Shown here: piece after piece, positions 1 through 11,798 of the stretch
Position numbering within the stretch: position 1 is the first letter of the stretch
Layout of the letters: every line of letters starts with the position of its first letter
NCBI GenBank assembly: GCA_902598825.1
Contig: CACKDD010000002.1
Coordinates: 1-64,000, forward strand
Direction: 5' to 3'
Origin: an uncultured Pelagibacteraceae bacterium
Lineage (GTDB): Bacteria > Pseudomonadota > Alphaproteobacteria > Pelagibacterales > Pelagibacteraceae
DNA: 64,000 nucleotides
The notes under the pieces: generated by a model
What the model was told of the DNA's origin: nothing
Databases searched by the model: none
Seen by the model: the letters and a program-made list of their open reading frames with translations, nothing else
Translations under genes and position numbers: made by a program

Positions 1-314
1 CCATATCTAAAGCCAGCTTTAATTATTCGAGTATAGCCCCCTGCTCTTTTTTCATATCTCTTTGATAAAGTTTTTTTTACCTTAGTAGCTGATTTAACAT
101 CTTGTAACTGAGAGACTAGAATTTTAGTATTATGTAATGTATTTTTTTTGCCTAAAGTAATTAATTTATCTGCTTGAGGTTTTAAAAATTTAGCTTTAGG
201 TAAAGTAGTTTTAATTTGTTCGTACTTTATAAGTGAATTTAGCATGTTTTTAAGAAGAGCTTTTCTATGCTCAGAAGTTCTGTTTAACTTCTTGTTCGCC
301 ATTCCGTGTCTCAT
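1..314 (-). CDS. rplQ: 50S ribosomal protein L17 (partial, C-terminus beyond window)
   Basis: Minus-strand frame from CAT at 312-314 reads [42 protein letters not shown]..., typical L17; immediately follows rpoA. Confidence 0.93.
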   Translation of the reverse strand, partial: MRHGMANKKLNRTSEHRKALLKNMLNSLIKYEQIKTTLPKAKFLKPQADKLITLGKKNTLHNTKILVSQLQDVKSATKVKKTLSKRYEKRAGGYTRIIKAGFRY

Positions 315-1342
315 TATATAGCTTCCTCTAATTTTTTAGACATTTCGGCAATATTATCAGGAGGCCAATTAGGAATTTCCATACCTAAATATAATGACAT
401 TCCAGTTAATACCTCTTTTATTTCATTTAAAGATTTTCTTCCAAAATTGGGAGTTCTAAGCATTTCACCTTCAGATTTTTGAACAAGATCACCAATATAA
501 ATAATATTATCATTTTTTAAACAATTCATTGATCTTACAGAAAGCTCAAGTTCATCAACTTTTCTCAATAAATTTTTGTTAAATTCGGGCTCAGATGATG
601 TTTCTTTCACAGGTACTTCAACCGGCTCATCAAAATTTATAAACATTTTTAATTGATCTTGGAATATTCTAGCTGAATAAGCCACAGCGTCTTCTGCAGA
701 AATGGAACCATTAGTTTCAACTTCCATAGTCAATTTATCATAATCTAAAGCTTTGCCTTCTCTAGCTGTACTTACAGAGTAAGAAACTTTTTTGACTGGG
801 CTATATAATGAGTCAATTGCTATTAAACCTAATGGTGGTTCTTCAGGTTTATTAAGATCTGCTGGTACATAACCTTTTCCAGTATTTAAATTCATTTCCA
901 TATGAAAATTAGTATTTTCATCTAAATTACAAATAACTAAATCTGGATTTAATATTTCAACATCAGCAACTGAAGTAATATCTGAAGCTTTAATTTCACC
1001 TGGACCTTTTGCGTCTAAAACAAGTTTTTTAGTTCCTTCAGTAGTACACTTTAGAGCTAAAGATTTGACATTTAAAACAATGTCTGTGACGTCTTCTCTT
1101 ACACCTTTTATAGACGTAAATTCATGAAGAACACCATCAATTTGAATTGAAGTAACAGCTGCGCCTCTTATCGAGGATAATAAAATTCTTCTTAAAGAAT
1201 TTCCAAGTGTTAGTCCATAACCTTTCTCAAGAGGTTCTGCTACTATAGTTGCGTGAGTCAAATCATCACTAATTTTAACATCAAGTTTTGCTGGTTTGAT
1301 TAATGATTTCCAATTTTTAATATTCACATTTTCTACTTCCAT
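314..1342 (-). CDS. rpoA: DNA-directed RNA polymerase subunit alpha
   Basis: ORF with [23 protein letters not shown] and the C-terminal domain [14 protein letters not shown]. Confidence 0.98.
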   Translation of the reverse strand: MEVENVNIKNWKSLIKPAKLDVKISDDLTHATIVAEPLEKGYGLTLGNSLRRILLSSIRGAAVTSIQIDGVLHEFTSIKGVREDVTDIVLNVKSLALKCTTEGTKKLVLDAKGPGEIKASDITSVADVEILNPDLVICNLDENTNFHMEMNLNTGKGYVPADLNKPEEPPLGLIAIDSLYSPVKKVSYSVSTAREGKALDYDKLTMEVETNGSISAEDAVAYSARIFQDQLKMFINFDEPVEVPVKETSSEPEFNKNLLRKVDELELSVRSMNCLKNDNIIYIGDLVQKSEGEMLRTPNFGRKSLNEIKEVLTGMSLYLGMEIPNWPPDNIAEMSKKLEEAI

Positions 1343-1791
1343 TAAACTCTCCTTTTTTTTGGTGGTCGCGTACCATTATGTGGCATTGGTGTTGTATCTT
1401 TAATTGATAAAATTCTAAAACCTCTTGCTTGTAAAGCTCTTAAAGCAGTTTCTCTGCCTGAACCCGGTCCTTTAACCTCTACAGATAAAGTCTTCATTCC
1501 AAACTCTAGAGCTTTTGAAGCCGCCGCATCAGCTGCTATTTGTGCAGCATATGGTGTTGATTTTCTTGAACCTTTAAAACCTTTTTGACCTGCTGAAGCC
1601 CAAGAAATTACATTTCCATTAGTATCAGCTATAGATATAATTGTATTGTTAAATGTAGATTGAACATATGCAATACCATTTAAGATATTTTTTTTAATTT
1701 TTTTTTTTTTGGAATAAGAACTTTTATTTGATTTTTTTGGTGACTTATCTACGTTTTGATCCTTTATCTCTGATTTTTCAATTTTTACCAT
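1342..1791 (-). CDS. rpsK: 30S ribosomal protein S11
   Basis: [46 protein letters not shown]; Lys-rich N-terminal extension. Confidence 0.97.
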   Translation of the reverse strand: MVKIEKSEIKDQNVDKSPKKSNKSSYSKKKKIKKNILNGIAYVQSTFNNTIISIADTNGNVISWASAGQKGFKGSRKSTPYAAQIAADAAASKALEFGMKTLSVEVKGPGSGRETALRALQARGFRILSIKDTTPMPHNGTRPPKKRRV

Positions 1792-1793
1792 AA

Positions 1794-2177
1794 TTATTTT
1801 TTAAGTGGGGTTAATTTCTTACCAGCAATAGCGATTGCTTTACCTTTTCTGGTTCTAGCATTACATCTAGTTCTTTGACCTCTTACGGGTAATTTTTTTC
1901 TGTGTCTAGAACCTCTGTAAGAAGCTAAATCAATTAATCTTTTTATACTTAAAGAATAATCTCTTCTTAAATCACCTTCTACTTTAAAATTTTGATCTAT
2001 ATACTCACGAATCTTTAAAATCTCTTCGTCAGTTAATTGATTAACTCTTTTTTCTTTGGGTATTTCAAGAGAAGAGCATATTTGTTTTGAAAATCTATCA
2101 CCAATACCGTAAATATATGTAAGTCCAATATGAACTAATTTATTTTGTGGGATGTTAATTCCTGCAATACGAGCCAT
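1794..2177 (-). CDS. rpsM: 30S ribosomal protein S13
   Basis: [40 protein letters not shown]. Confidence 0.97.
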   Translation of the reverse strand: MARIAGINIPQNKLVHIGLTYIYGIGDRFSKQICSSLEIPKEKRVNQLTDEEILKIREYIDQNFKVEGDLRRDYSLSIKRLIDLASYRGSRHRKKLPVRGQRTRCNARTRKGKAIAIAGKKLTPLKK

Positions 2178-2232
2178 AAATAAGTGATAAATTTCAGCCT
2201 TTTATATAAGAAGATCTTTTAAAGTCAACGCA

Positions 2233-2796
2233 TTAAACATTAAGAAAACCTTCTATTTTGGCAGTTATTTGATCAATTTTAAGACTGCCATCAATTTCAT
2301 AAAAATTTGGATTTTTGGAGTAAAAATCTAAGACTGGATTAGTTGTTTCCATGTATTTGTCGTACCTTTTTAGAATAATATCCAAATCATCATCAGTTCT
2401 GTTTTCTAAGACTTTTCTTTTTTTAATTCTTTTAATAATAGTCTCTTTATTTACATTTAGAAAAAAAATAAAATTTATTTTTTGGTTTGAGTTACTTAAC
2501 AACAAATCTAAATTTTCAGCTTGTTTTATTGACCTTGGGTATCCATCGAAAATTAACTTATTTTTTTTAAGTGGATCAGATATTGCTTTATCTATAAGTT
2601 TGTTAACTATTTCATCACTTACAAACTTTCCATCATTCATATCATTAATTATTAATTTTCCTATTTCAGTATTATTTTGAATTTCATTTCTCAACATGTC
2701 GCCTGTAGATACTTGAAAGCCATTTAACTTTTCAACTAAATATCTTGCTTGAGTGCCTTTACCAGCACCAGGAGGTCCAAATAAAATCAAATTCAC
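2233..2796 (-). CDS. adk: adenylate kinase
   Basis: MNLILFGPPGAGKGTQA P-loop; FDGYPRSIKQAE. Confidence 0.97.
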   Translation of the reverse strand: MNLILFGPPGAGKGTQARYLVEKLNGFQVSTGDMLRNEIQNNTEIGKLIINDMNDGKFVSDEIVNKLIDKAISDPLKKNKLIFDGYPRSIKQAENLDLLLSNSNQKINFIFFLNVNKETIIKRIKKRKVLENRTDDDLDIILKRYDKYMETTNPVLDFYSKNPNFYEIDGSLKIDQITAKIEGFLNV

Positions 2797-2801
2797 TTGT
2801 C

Positions 2802-4082
2802 TTATCTACCAAATTTTGTTTTTTTAATTAATTGTTCATATTGGGAACTCATTAATCTTGTTTGAATTTGAGTAACTGTGTCTATCGCTACTACAACAAC
2901 AATCAAAATTGAAGCACCACCCAAATAGAAAGGTATTGGATAGTTTGCAATTAAAAACTCAGGCATTAAACACACTAATGTTAAGTATAATGCTCCAATA
3001 GTAGTTAATTTAGTCAAAATATTTTCAATATATAAAGCTGTACTTTCACCTGGTCTTATTCCTGGAATAAAACCACCATATTTTCTTAAATTATCAGCTG
3101 TCTCTGTTGGATTAAAAGTAATCGAAGTATAAAAAAAAGTAAAAAATATTATTCCTGATCCATAAAGTAACATGTAAAGGGGCTGGCCTTGAGTAAAGAA
3201 AGAACTTATATTTAAAAAAGTTTCATTATCTGAAATATTAAAATTCGAAAAAGTCACAGGTAACAATAGTAAAGCTGAAGCAAAAATTGCAGGGATAACT
3301 CCAGCCATATTAATTTTTAATGGAAGATGTGATGACTCACCACCATACATTTTATTACCCATTTGTCTTTTGGGATAATTAATTAATATTTTTCTTAGTG
3401 CCCTTTCCATAAAAACTACAAATAATATCGTAACAATCAATAATACAAATATTGCTAAAATCATAATTGTAGAAATAGCTCCAGTCCTTCCAAGTTCAAA
3501 AGTTGTTACTAATGCTCTTGGAATTTCAGCAACTATACCAGCAAAAATAATTAGAGAAATACCATTACCTATTCCTCTTTGAGTGATCTGTTCACCAAGC
3601 CACATTAAAAAAATTGTACCAGCAACTATAGTTGTAACGGTAGAAATTTTAAAAAAAATTCCAGGATTAATTACTAAACCTGCTGAAGACTCTAATCCAA
3701 CTGCAAGTCCAAAACCTTGAACAGTCGCTAACAAAACAGTACCATACCGAGTAATTTGAGTTAATTTAGCTCTGCCTGTTTCTCCTTGTGATTTTAAATT
3801 TTTAAAATAGTCTGATACTCCAGCTAAAAGTTGTACAATAATAGCAGATGAAATGTATGGCATGATACCTAGAGCAAAAATAGCCATTCTGCTGACAGCT
3901 CCACCAGCAAATACGTTGAACATACCTAGTAATCCCTTCTGATTACCTTCCATCATAATTTTTAACTGTTCAGGATCAATTCCAGGTAAAGGGACAAATG
4001 TACCAAATCGATACACTGTTAAAATTGCTAGAGTAAATAGTATTCTATTTCTTAAATCATTATTTGAGGGTGAAGAGCTCAT
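2802..4082 (-). CDS. secY: preprotein translocase subunit SecY
   Basis: Multi-TM; PYISSAIIVQLL, GIGNGISLIIFAGI, IPGIRPGESTALYIENILTKLT. Confidence 0.97.
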   Translation of the reverse strand: MSSSPSNNDLRNRILFTLAILTVYRFGTFVPLPGIDPEQLKIMMEGNQKGLLGMFNVFAGGAVSRMAIFALGIMPYISSAIIVQLLAGVSDYFKNLKSQGETGRAKLTQITRYGTVLLATVQGFGLAVGLESSAGLVINPGIFFKISTVTTIVAGTIFLMWLGEQITQRGIGNGISLIIFAGIVAEIPRALVTTFELGRTGAISTIMILAIFVLLIVTILFVVFMERALRKILINYPKRQMGNKMYGGESSHLPLKINMAGVIPAIFASALLLLPVTFSNFNISDNETFLNISSFFTQGQPLYMLLYGSGIIFFTFFYTSITFNPTETADNLRKYGGFIPGIRPGESTALYIENILTKLTTIGALYLTLVCLMPEFLIANYPIPFYLGGASILIVVVVAIDTVTQIQTRLMSSQYEQLIKKTKFGR

Positions 4083-4092
4083 TTAATAATAT

Positions 4093-4545
4093 TTATTTCT
4101 TTAATTGGATAGATCCACCAATTTTTTCTAGTTTCTCTACAGCTGATTTAGATGCCAAATCTGCTTCAATATTAATTTTATCTTTAATCACACCTGACCC
4201 TAAGATTTTTAATTTTACTGAGTTTTTATTTATCAAGCTCAACTTTTTTAACAGATCTGAATTCAAAATATCAGAAGTCTTAATATTTTTTTTATCAATA
4301 TATGATTGAATTTTATCTAGATTTAAAATTGCAATATTGTCTTTACTAACTGGATTAAAGCCCCTTTTAGGCAATCTTCTATATAAAGGCATCTGGCCAC
4401 CCTCAAAACTTTTTATTGCAACACCTGATCTAGATTTTTGACCCTTAACACCTCTACCTGATGTTTTGCCTTTTCCTGAGCCAATACCTCTACCAACTCT
4501 AATTTTTGTTTTATTTCTTTTAGTTCTGTTATTTAAACTTATCAT
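4093..4545 (-). CDS. rplO: 50S ribosomal protein L15
   Basis: KTKIRVGRGIGSGKGKTSGRGVKGQKSRSG; GGQMPLYRRLPKRGF. Confidence 0.96.
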   Translation of the reverse strand: MISLNNRTKRNKTKIRVGRGIGSGKGKTSGRGVKGQKSRSGVAIKSFEGGQMPLYRRLPKRGFNPVSKDNIAILNLDKIQSYIDKKNIKTSDILNSDLLKKLSLINKNSVKLKILGSGVIKDKINIEADLASKSAVEKLEKIGGSIQLKK

Positions 4546-5060
4546 TATCCTCTTTTTTCAATAATTTCTGAAATTTTTTTATTTCTAATTGATGATATTT
4601 GTTTTGGAGAGTTTTGTTTTAACAACGCTTTCATTGTAGCTCTTATGACATTATGAGCATTTGAAGTACCCATTGATTTAGCAACAATATCTTTTACTCC
4701 TAAAACCTCACATACCGCTCTTACAGGACCACCTGCTATTATACCTGTCCCTTTTGATGCAGCTCTTAGTACAATTCTTCCCGATCCATCTTTTGCTTTA
4801 ACATCGTGATGAATAGTTCTACCTTCTCTTAATGGAATTTGAATTAATTTTCTTCTTGCCATTTCATTTGCTTTCTTAATAGCATCAGGAACTTGTTTTG
4901 CCTTTGCATGTGCTATACCAATTTTACCTGACTGATTACCTACTACAACTAATGCAGAAAATCCAAATCTTCTTCCACCTTTCACGACTTTTGTAATACG
5001 ATTTATATGGACTAATTTTTCTAGTATGTCGTCATTTTTTTTGTCTTTAAAATTTTCCAT
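4545..5060 (-). CDS. rpsE: 30S ribosomal protein S5
   Basis: VKGGRRFGFSALVVVGNQSGKIGIAHAKAKQVPDAI. Confidence 0.97.
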   Translation of the reverse strand: MENFKDKKNDDILEKLVHINRITKVVKGGRRFGFSALVVVGNQSGKIGIAHAKAKQVPDAIKKANEMARRKLIQIPLREGRTIHHDVKAKDGSGRIVLRAASKGTGIIAGGPVRAVCEVLGVKDIVAKSMGTSNAHNVIRATMKALLKQNSPKQISSIRNKKISEIIEKRG

Positions 5061-5062
5061 TT

Positions 5063-5419
5063 TTAAAACTCCATTCCATTTTTACGAAGAGTTTCTGCAA
5101 AAATCTTTACTCTCCCGTGATACTTGTAAACACCTCTATCAAAATAAATCTTTGTTATTTTCTTTTCTTGTGCTTTTTTTGCTAACTTTTCTGCAACAAT
5201 TTTTGATAATTCAGTTTTATTAGTTTTTGTTCCAGATTTAATATCTTTTTCTATAGATGAAGCTGATAGAAGAGTTATATTTTTTAGGTCATCAATAATT
5301 TGAGCAGAGATGTTTTTAGATGATCTAGAAATACTTAATCTAAACCTATCATTAGAAGAGACTTTTTTGACTTTATTACTAACTCTAAACCTTTTTCTTT
5401 TAGTTGTGTTTAATTTCAT
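5063..5419 (-). CDS. rplR: 50S ribosomal protein L18
   Basis: [18 protein letters not shown]...[26 protein letters not shown]. Confidence 0.95.
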   Translation of the reverse strand: MKLNTTKRKRFRVSNKVKKVSSNDRFRLSISRSSKNISAQIIDDLKNITLLSASSIEKDIKSGTKTNKTELSKIVAEKLAKKAQEKKITKIYFDRGVYKYHGRVKIFAETLRKNGMEF

Positions 5420-5958
5420 TATTTTTTCTTTCCTTCTTTTTTAAGAACATATTGTCCTTTTTCTCTGACCCCTTTACCTTTATATGGCTCTATTTTTCGT
5501 AAAGTTTTCAGCTTTGAAGCAATTGCTCCTACTTGCTGTTTGTCTGCACCTGTAATTTTTAAAGTTGTTTGCTTTTCTACTGTAATTTTTATTCCTTCAG
5601 GAATATCAAAATTAATATCGTGACTATATCCTAATTGTAAATTTAGCTGATTTCCTTTTAGGGCAGCTCGATATCCTACTCCAATTAACTCAAGTATTTT
5701 TTCATATCCAGCACTAGATCCAATAACTGCATTATTGATCAAACTTCTATTCATTCCCCATAATCTTTTTGTTTCTTGGTCAATTTTTTTAGGTTTAATA
5801 GAAATTTCCTTACCATCTTTAATATCAAGATTAAAAATCTCTAAATTGATATTTATTGTTTTTTTACCTAATGGACCCTCTATGTTTAAATTATTACCTG
5901 CCAAAACAACTTTTACTTTTTCAGGAATAGAAATATTTATTTTACCAATTTTAGACAT
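5419..5958 (-). CDS. rplF: 50S ribosomal protein L6
   Basis: [46 protein letters not shown]. Confidence 0.96.
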   Translation of the reverse strand: MSKIGKINISIPEKVKVVLAGNNLNIEGPLGKKTININLEIFNLDIKDGKEISIKPKKIDQETKRLWGMNRSLINNAVIGSSAGYEKILELIGVGYRAALKGNQLNLQLGYSHDINFDIPEGIKITVEKQTTLKITGADKQQVGAIASKLKTLRKIEPYKGKGVREKGQYVLKKEGKKK

Positions 5959-6353
5959 TAAAATACCTTACAAATTATTTCACCACCAACTTTTTGTTTT
6001 CTTGCATCTATATCGGTCATAACTCCTTTTGGAGTTGAGACAATAGCAATACCTAATCCATTATTTATTTTAGGCAAACTATCAGCACTTGAAAATATTC
6101 TTCTACCGGGTTTAGAAACTCTTTCAAATGTACTTATAACTGGATTGCCTGAGTGATATTTCAACTCTAAAGATAAAAGTGATATATTATTTTCTTTATT
6201 GATTTTAAAATCTTTAATAAATCCTTCATTTTTTAGAATATCAGCTATTTTCATTTTAAAATTAGATGATGGTAAGTCTACCTTTTTGTGATTTCTCACT
6301 TGAGCATTCTTAATTCTTGCTATCATATCTCCAATTGGATCACTTAAACTCAT
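5958..6353 (-). CDS. rpsH: 30S ribosomal protein S8
   Basis: MSLSDPIGDMIARIKNAQ; GLGIAIVSTPKGVMTD. Confidence 0.96.
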   Translation of the reverse strand: MSLSDPIGDMIARIKNAQVRNHKKVDLPSSNFKMKIADILKNEGFIKDFKINKENNISLLSLELKYHSGNPVISTFERVSKPGRRIFSSADSLPKINNGLGIAIVSTPKGVMTDIDARKQKVGGEIICKVF

Positions 6354-6363
6354 ATATTCCTTT

Positions 6364-6669
6364 CTACCAACTTGATTTAACTAATCCTGGTATCTTTCCT
6401 TGTAAACCAAGTTGTCTTAACGCTATTCTTGATATTTTTAATTTTCTATAAACCCCATGTGGTCTTCCAGTTATTTGACATCTATTCATAACTCTAACCT
6501 TTGCTGAGTTTCTAGGTAATTTCGATAATTTTTGTTGAGCCTTAAATCTTTCTTCTAAGGGAAGTTTTTTATTCATAACTATCTTTTTTAATTTTTCTCT
6601 CTTTGAATACAATCTATTAGATAATTTAATTCTTTTATTATTTTTATTAATTGAACTTAACTTAGCCAT
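6364..6669 (-). CDS. rpsN: 30S ribosomal protein S14
   Basis: [49 protein letters not shown]. Confidence 0.96.
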   Translation of the reverse strand: MAKLSSINKNNKRIKLSNRLYSKREKLKKIVMNKKLPLEERFKAQQKLSKLPRNSAKVRVMNRCQITGRPHGVYRKLKISRIALRQLGLQGKIPGLVKSSW

Positions 6670-6670
6670 T

Positions 6671-7225
6671 TTAGTTTTCTCCTTTTTTTATAAACGGAAA
6701 GTTTAATTTTTCTAATAAAGCAAAACTATGTTCTTTGCTTTTTGACGTAATAACTACAATTATGTCTATGCCTCTAACTTTATCAGCTCTATCAAAACTT
6801 ACTTCAGGAAAAATTATATGTTCTTTTACACCAAACGTATAATTGCCAAATTTATCAAAACCTTTAGATGATAAACCTCTAAAATCTTTTATCCTAGGTA
6901 ATGCTATATTTACTAATCTATCTAGAAACTCATACATTTTATCTTTACGTAAAGTTACTTTTAATCCAGCATTAGACCCTTTTCTGGTTTTAAAATTAGC
7001 AACAGATTTTTTAAATTTCGTTATAACTGGCTTTTGTCCAGTAATTTTAGCTAAATCTTCTTCACATGATTTTAGAATTTTGGAATCATTGCCATCTAAG
7101 CCAAGACCCATATTTAAAACAACTTTTTCAATTTTTGGACCCATGTATAAGTTTTTAAAACCAAATTGGTTTTTCAATGAAAGTTGTATTTCTTTATAAT
7201 AAAGTTCTTTTAATCTTGGAGTCAT
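6671..7225 (-). CDS. rplE: 50S ribosomal protein L5
   Basis: [42 protein letters not shown]-type motif. Confidence 0.96.
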   Translation of the reverse strand: MTPRLKELYYKEIQLSLKNQFGFKNLYMGPKIEKVVLNMGLGLDGNDSKILKSCEEDLAKITGQKPVITKFKKSVANFKTRKGSNAGLKVTLRKDKMYEFLDRLVNIALPRIKDFRGLSSKGFDKFGNYTFGVKEHIIFPEVSFDRADKVRGIDIIVVITSKSKEHSFALLEKLNFPFIKKGEN

Positions 7226-7473
7226 TATTTTTTAGCCTCAGTTTTTTTATTTTTATTTTTTTCAGTAATTAATTTTAAGTTAGATATGTGAATAAAGCTT
7301 TCTTTTGAGATAATTCCACCCTTTTTTTCTTTTGTTGTTTTAACGTGTTTTTTAACCATATTTATTTCTTTAACTTTAGCTCTGTTTTTAGATCTATCAA
7401 TTTCGATTACTTCACCCTCTTTTTTTTTATCTTTTCCAACTAAAATTTTAACTTTTAAACCTTTTTTAATCAT
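7225..7473 (-). CDS. rplX: 50S ribosomal protein L24
   Basis: [24 protein letters not shown] motif; position in spc order. Confidence 0.93.
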   Translation of the reverse strand: MIKKGLKVKILVGKDKKKEGEVIEIDRSKNRAKVKEINMVKKHVKTTKEKKGGIISKESFIHISNLKLITEKNKNKKTEAKK

Positions 7474-7841
7474 TATAAAACCTCTGGAGCTAATGAAATA
7501 ATTTTCATTTGTCCTTTATTTCTTAATTCTCTTGTAACCGGACCAAATATTCTTGTTCCTACTGGTTCACCTTTGTCATCTACTAAAACTGCTGCATTAT
7601 TATCAAATCTTACTTTTGACCCATCATCTCTATGAATCCCTTTTTTTACTCTTACGACTACTGCTTTATGAACAGAACCTTTTTTAACTTTACCTTTTGG
7701 AATTGCTTCCTTTACAGCAATAACAATTGTATCACCAATACTAGCATATCTCCTTTTCGATCCACCTAAAACTTTAATACATTCAATTCTTTTTGCACCA
7801 GTATTATCAGCTACATTTAATTCTGTTTGAACTTGTATCAT
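7473..7841 (-). CDS. rplN: 50S ribosomal protein L14
   Basis: [27 protein letters not shown]. Confidence 0.97.
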   Translation of the reverse strand: MIQVQTELNVADNTGAKRIECIKVLGGSKRRYASIGDTIVIAVKEAIPKGKVKKGSVHKAVVVRVKKGIHRDDGSKVRFDNNAAVLVDDKGEPVGTRIFGPVTRELRNKGQMKIISLAPEVL

Positions 7842-8077
7842 TATTTTGAATTCTCCATTACTTGAAATTTTTTATTTTTTGAAAATGGTTTACTTTCTAT
7901 GATTGAAACTTTATCCCCTAATTTAAATTTATTATTTTCATCGTGAGCATTATATTTTTTTTTGACTTTAATTACTTTTTTTAATAAAGGGTGTGAATAC
8001 TTTCTCTCTACCATAACTGTAATAGTCTTATTTGGTTTATCACTTACAACTATACCGGTTAAAATTTTTTTAGGCAT
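7841..8077 (-). CDS. rpsQ: 30S ribosomal protein S17
   Basis: [31 protein letters not shown]. Confidence 0.95.
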   Translation of the reverse strand: MPKKILTGIVVSDKPNKTITVMVERKYSHPLLKKVIKVKKKYNAHDENNKFKLGDKVSIIESKPFSKNKKFQVMENSK

Positions 8078-8270
8078 TTAATTTTCCTTTTAGCATTGTT
8101 TTTAATCTTGCGATTGTTTTTCTTGTTTCACTAATTTTTGCAGAGTTTGTTATTTGAGAATTAATTTTTTGAAACCTAAAATTAAATAAGTCCTTTTTAG
8201 ATTTATCTATATTTTTCATAATTTCATCTTTTGATAATTTTTTAATCTCTTTTTTTTTCATTTTAAGCAA
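8070..8270 (-). CDS. rpmC: 50S ribosomal protein L29
   Basis: Small Lys-rich [37 protein letters not shown]10/spc order. Confidence 0.93.
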   Translation of the reverse strand: MLKMKKKEIKKLSKDEIMKNIDKSKKDLFNFRFQKINSQITNSAKISETRKTIARLKTMLKGKLNA

Positions 8271-8673
8271 ATCTTTTAATAGTTTTTGTTTTAATTGGTA
8301 ATTTAGCAGATGCTTTATATAAAGCTTCTTTAGCTATTTGTTCTGAGACTCCATCAACCTCAAATAAAATTCTTCCTGGTTTAACCCTACAAGCATAAAA
8401 TTCAGGTGAACCTTTACCTTTTCCCATTCTTACTTCAATAGGTTTTTTAGAAACTGGAATATTTGGAAAAATTCTAGTCCAGACTCTACCTTGTCGTTTC
8501 ATATGTCTTGTAAGCGCAACTCTCGCTGCTTCTATTTGTTTCCCTGTTACTCTTTCTGGTGACAACGCTTTTAGAGCATAAGCTCCGTAGTTTATAAAGT
8601 TAGCTCTTGAGGCAGTTCCATGGATTCTACCTTTATGAGCTTTTCTCCATTTTGTTCTAACCGGTTGCAACAT
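8263..8673 (-). CDS. rplP: 50S ribosomal protein L16
   Basis: [60 protein letters not shown]. Confidence 0.97.
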   Translation of the reverse strand: MLQPVRTKWRKAHKGRIHGTASRANFINYGAYALKALSPERVTGKQIEAARVALTRHMKRQGRVWTRIFPNIPVSKKPIEVRMGKGKGSPEFYACRVKPGRILFEVDGVSEQIAKEALYKASAKLPIKTKTIKRFA

Positions 8674-9354
8674 TTATTTTCTATCCTCTTTTGGTGTTAC
8701 CTTATTAGTTTCTTGACTAAATTCTCTTGCAAATACTTCCCCCTTATAGATCCATACTTTTATCCCTATTATTCCATAAGTAGTTAATGCTTCTGCTTCT
8801 GCATAGTCTATATCTGCTCTTAATGTATGAGAAGGTATACTTCCATCTCTTAACCATTCTGTTCTAGCTATTTCATTTCCACCTAATCGACCACTAACAG
8901 ATACTTTAATCCCTCTTGCTCCTAATCTTAAACAAGATTGCATAGCTCTTTTCATTGCTCTTCTGTATGAAATTCTTTTTACTAATTGTTGAGCAATATT
9001 TTCAGCTACAAGATATGCATTGGTCTCAGGTTTTTTAACTTCTTTAATATTTAATGTGACTTCATTAGTTGTAAATTTTGATAAATTATTTTTGATTTTA
9101 TCTATATCACTACCTTTTTTTCCTATTACAAATCCTGGTCTAGACGTGTAAATAGTTACGTAACACTTATTAGCTGTTCTTTCTATCATAACTTTAGATA
9201 CACCAGAGTTTATAACATTTTTTTTGATATATTCTCTTATCTTGAAGTCTTCTATAAGATAGTTTCCGAAGTCTTTCTTTTTAGCATACCAAACAGAGTC
9301 CCAACCTCTGTTGACACCTAATCTAAATCCAACTGGATTAACTTTTTGTCCCAT
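8674..9354 (-). CDS. rpsC: 30S ribosomal protein S3
   Basis: [26 protein letters not shown]-domain [12 protein letters not shown]. Confidence 0.97.
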   Translation of the reverse strand: MGQKVNPVGFRLGVNRGWDSVWYAKKKDFGNYLIEDFKIREYIKKNVINSGVSKVMIERTANKCYVTIYTSRPGFVIGKKGSDIDKIKNNLSKFTTNEVTLNIKEVKKPETNAYLVAENIAQQLVKRISYRRAMKRAMQSCLRLGARGIKVSVSGRLGGNEIARTEWLRDGSIPSHTLRADIDYAEAEALTTYGIIGIKVWIYKGEVFAREFSQETNKVTPKEDRK

Positions 9355-9736
9355 GACTCTCCATTTTTTTTATTTCTGATAAAATTATAGTTACACTTGA
9401 ATATGGTTTTAATATTGGCGCCGCTCTTCCTTTGGCTCTAGGTCTGAATCTTTTCATTGTAATTTTTTTTCCACAATATGCTTCTTTAACAATCAATTTA
9501 TCAATATCATATTGAAAATTATTTTCTGCATTAGCAACTGCTGAGCTTATTGTTTTTCTTATATCTCGAGTAATTCTTTTTTCAGAAAATTGTAGATCTC
9601 TAATAGCTATATCGACTTTTTTTCCAACTATACCTTTTAAAATAGGATTTAGTTTTCTGACACTAGATCTAACATTGTTATTAATAGACTTAACTAGTTT
9701 ATCTTTATTTTTATCAATTTTCTTTTTTTTACTCAT
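9338..9736 (-). CDS. rplV: 50S ribosomal protein L22
   Basis: [57 protein letters not shown]. Confidence 0.95.
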   Translation of the reverse strand: MSKKKKIDKNKDKLVKSINNNVRSSVRKLNPILKGIVGKKVDIAIRDLQFSEKRITRDIRKTISSAVANAENNFQYDIDKLIVKEAYCGKKITMKRFRPRAKGRAAPILKPYSSVTIILSEIKKMESHGTKS

Positions 9737-9738
9737 AA

Positions 9739-10038
9739 TTACTTCTTAGGAGCCGCCTCAGCCGGCTTTGCTTTTTTATCTGCAGGTGTATGTCCAAAAA
9801 AAGTTCTTGTTGGTGCAAATTCACCTAATTTATGTCCAACCATATCTTCGGAAACTGTTATTGGTATAAATTTTTTTCCGTTATAAATTAAAAAACTTAC
9901 TCCAACAAAATCAGGGATTATAGTAGATTTTCTTGACCAAGTTTTAATAGGTATTTTTTTAGGATCAGTCTTGTATTTATCGACTTTTTTTATTAAGCTC
10001 TCTTCGACAAATGGTCCTTTCCAAACTGCTCTAGCCAT
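9739..10038 (-). CDS. rpsS: 30S ribosomal protein S19
   Basis: [32 protein letters not shown]. Confidence 0.97.
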   Translation of the reverse strand: MARAVWKGPFVEESLIKKVDKYKTDPKKIPIKTWSRKSTIIPDFVGVSFLIYNGKKFIPITVSEDMVGHKLGEFAPTRTFFGHTPADKKAKPAEAAPKK

Positions 10039-10877
10039 TATTTTGTATCCTTCCTTTTGTTTCTTCTTCTCACAATAAATTTATCTGTTCTTTTATTATC
10101 TCTAGTTTTGAGACCTTTGGCTGATTGACCAGTTGGAGACACTGGATGTCTTCCTCCTGCAGATTTACCTTCTCCACCTCCATGTGGGTGATCGACTGGA
10201 TTTTTAACTACACCCCTTGTATGAGGTTTTCTTCCAAGCCATCTAGATCTTCCAGCTTTTCCTATTTTAATATTTTTTTGATCGGGATTGCTTAAGACAC
10301 CAATTGTGGCTAAAGATCTAGAGTCAATTTTTCTTACCTCACCTGAAGCTAGCTTTATCAGACTATAATTACCATCAATACCACTTATAGTAACAGAGGT
10401 ACCAGCTGATCTAGCAATTTTTCCACCAGCACCTGGTTGAATTTCAACATTATGAATATCAATACCAACAGGTATGTCTTGTAATGGCATACAATTTCCA
10501 ACTTTAATTTCTTTTTTAGATCCGTTTTCTATTTTATCACCTACTTTAATTTTTTGAGGAGCTAAATAGTATGCGTGAGAATTGTCTTCAAATTTAACAA
10601 GCATTATGTAGCAAGACCTATTTGGATCATATTCAATTCTTTCTACAATTGCAGGCATATCAATTTTTTTTCTATAAAAATCAACTTGTCGATACATCTT
10701 TTTATGTCCACCAGCTCTGTTGATAGAAGTAATATGTCCATTATTATTCCTACCCTTCATTGCATTTTTTGGAGATACTAAAGATTTAAAAGGTTTACCT
10801 TTCCATAATCCTGTTCTATCTACTAGAATGGTACCTCTAGTTGATTTTGTGTACGGTTTAAAAGTTTTTAATGCCAT
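10038..10877 (-). CDS. rplB: 50S ribosomal protein L2
   Basis: [60 protein letters not shown]. Confidence 0.98.
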   Translation of the reverse strand: MALKTFKPYTKSTRGTILVDRTGLWKGKPFKSLVSPKNAMKGRNNNGHITSINRAGGHKKMYRQVDFYRKKIDMPAIVERIEYDPNRSCYIMLVKFEDNSHAYYLAPQKIKVGDKIENGSKKEIKVGNCMPLQDIPVGIDIHNVEIQPGAGGKIARSAGTSVTISGIDGNYSLIKLASGEVRKIDSRSLATIGVLSNPDQKNIKIGKAGRSRWLGRKPHTRGVVKNPVDHPHGGGEGKSAGGRHPVSPTGQSAKGLKTRDNKRTDKFIVRRRNKRKDTK

Positions 10878-10879
10878 TT

Positions 10880-11173
10880 TTAAATTCCTGTAGTTAGGTC
10901 GATACTTTGACCTTTTTTAAGTGTAATTATAGCTTTTTTAAATCCTGAAACTTTTACTTTTTTTCCTCTTGTTAGCTTAATTCTATTCTGTTTATTGATT
11001 ATATTAATTTTAGTAACATTTACTTTAAATATTTTTTCAATGTTAGTTTTTAAATTTTTTTTATTAGCATTTGAGGGAACTTTAAAAACAATCTTATTCT
11101 GCTCAGATAAATTAGTTGATTTTTCTGTAACCAAGGGAGACAAAATTTTATCGTATAAATGTATTTTATGCAT
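10880..11173 (-). CDS. rplW: 50S ribosomal protein L23
   Basis: YDKILSPLVTEKSTNLSEQNKIVFKVPSNANKKNLKTNIEKIFKVNVTKIN. Confidence 0.95.
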   Translation of the reverse strand: MHKIHLYDKILSPLVTEKSTNLSEQNKIVFKVPSNANKKNLKTNIEKIFKVNVTKINIINKQNRIKLTRGKKVKVSGFKKAIITLKKGQSIDLTTGI

Positions 11174-11174
11174 T

Positions 11175-11798
11175 TTATGAATACCTTTTTTCTAACTCTT
11201 TTATTGAAGTTTCTGTAAATACTACTTTTTTGAATTTAACAATATCAAAAGCACTAAAATGATTTATATCAGTTATCTTAATATTTGGGATATTCCTTAT
11301 TGATTTTTCTATTTTTTCTTTTGATGTTTTGTCTAATATTATTATTGAGTTTGTTATTTGAAATTTTTTTAAAATAATATCCATTTCTTTAGTTTTTTTT
11401 ATTTCTGAATTGAAATCATTAAAAACTAATAAGTTGTTATTTTTAACTTTGTCACTTATTAGAGATACTATACTTTGTTTTTTTTCACTCTTATTCAATT
11501 TTCTTTTTTTATAAGCTAATTGACCTTTTGGTCCATGGGCAACACCACCACCCACGAATATTGGAGCCTTTCTACTTGCGTGTCTTGCATTACCTGTACC
11601 TTTTTGAGCATAAATTTTTGATGTTGGACCAGCTACCTCATTTTGTTGTTTTGTTTTTGCATGTCTTCCTTTGTAATTAGCATTTGTTTTATACAAAACA
11701 GTTTCAACTAACTTCCTATTAACTTTTGCAGAAAAAATATTATCTAAAACTTCAATACTATTTTTTTTACCGTTTAAATCTAATTTATCTATTTTCAT
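11175..11798 (-). CDS. rplD: 50S ribosomal protein L4
   Basis: AGPTSKIYAQKGTGNARHASRKAPIFVGGGVAHGPKGQLAYKKRKLNK. Confidence 0.96.
   Translation of the reverse strand: MKIDKLDLNGKKNSIEVLDNIFSAKVNRKLVETVLYKTNANYKGRHAKTKQQNEVAGPTSKIYAQKGTGNARHASRKAPIFVGGGVAHGPKGQLAYKKRKLNKSEKKQSIVSLISDKVKNNNLLVFNDFNSEIKKTKEMDIILKKFQITNSIIILDKTSKEKIEKSIRNIPNIKITDINHFSAFDIVKFKKVVFTETSIKELEKRYS

Noticed and set aside
2351-2680. Plus-strand ORFs opposite the ribosomal/rpo genes (e.g. 2351-2680, 4064-4309, 17782-18096, 23163-23423)
   Set aside because: Antisense to strongly supported genes; low-complexity translations with no recognisable domain
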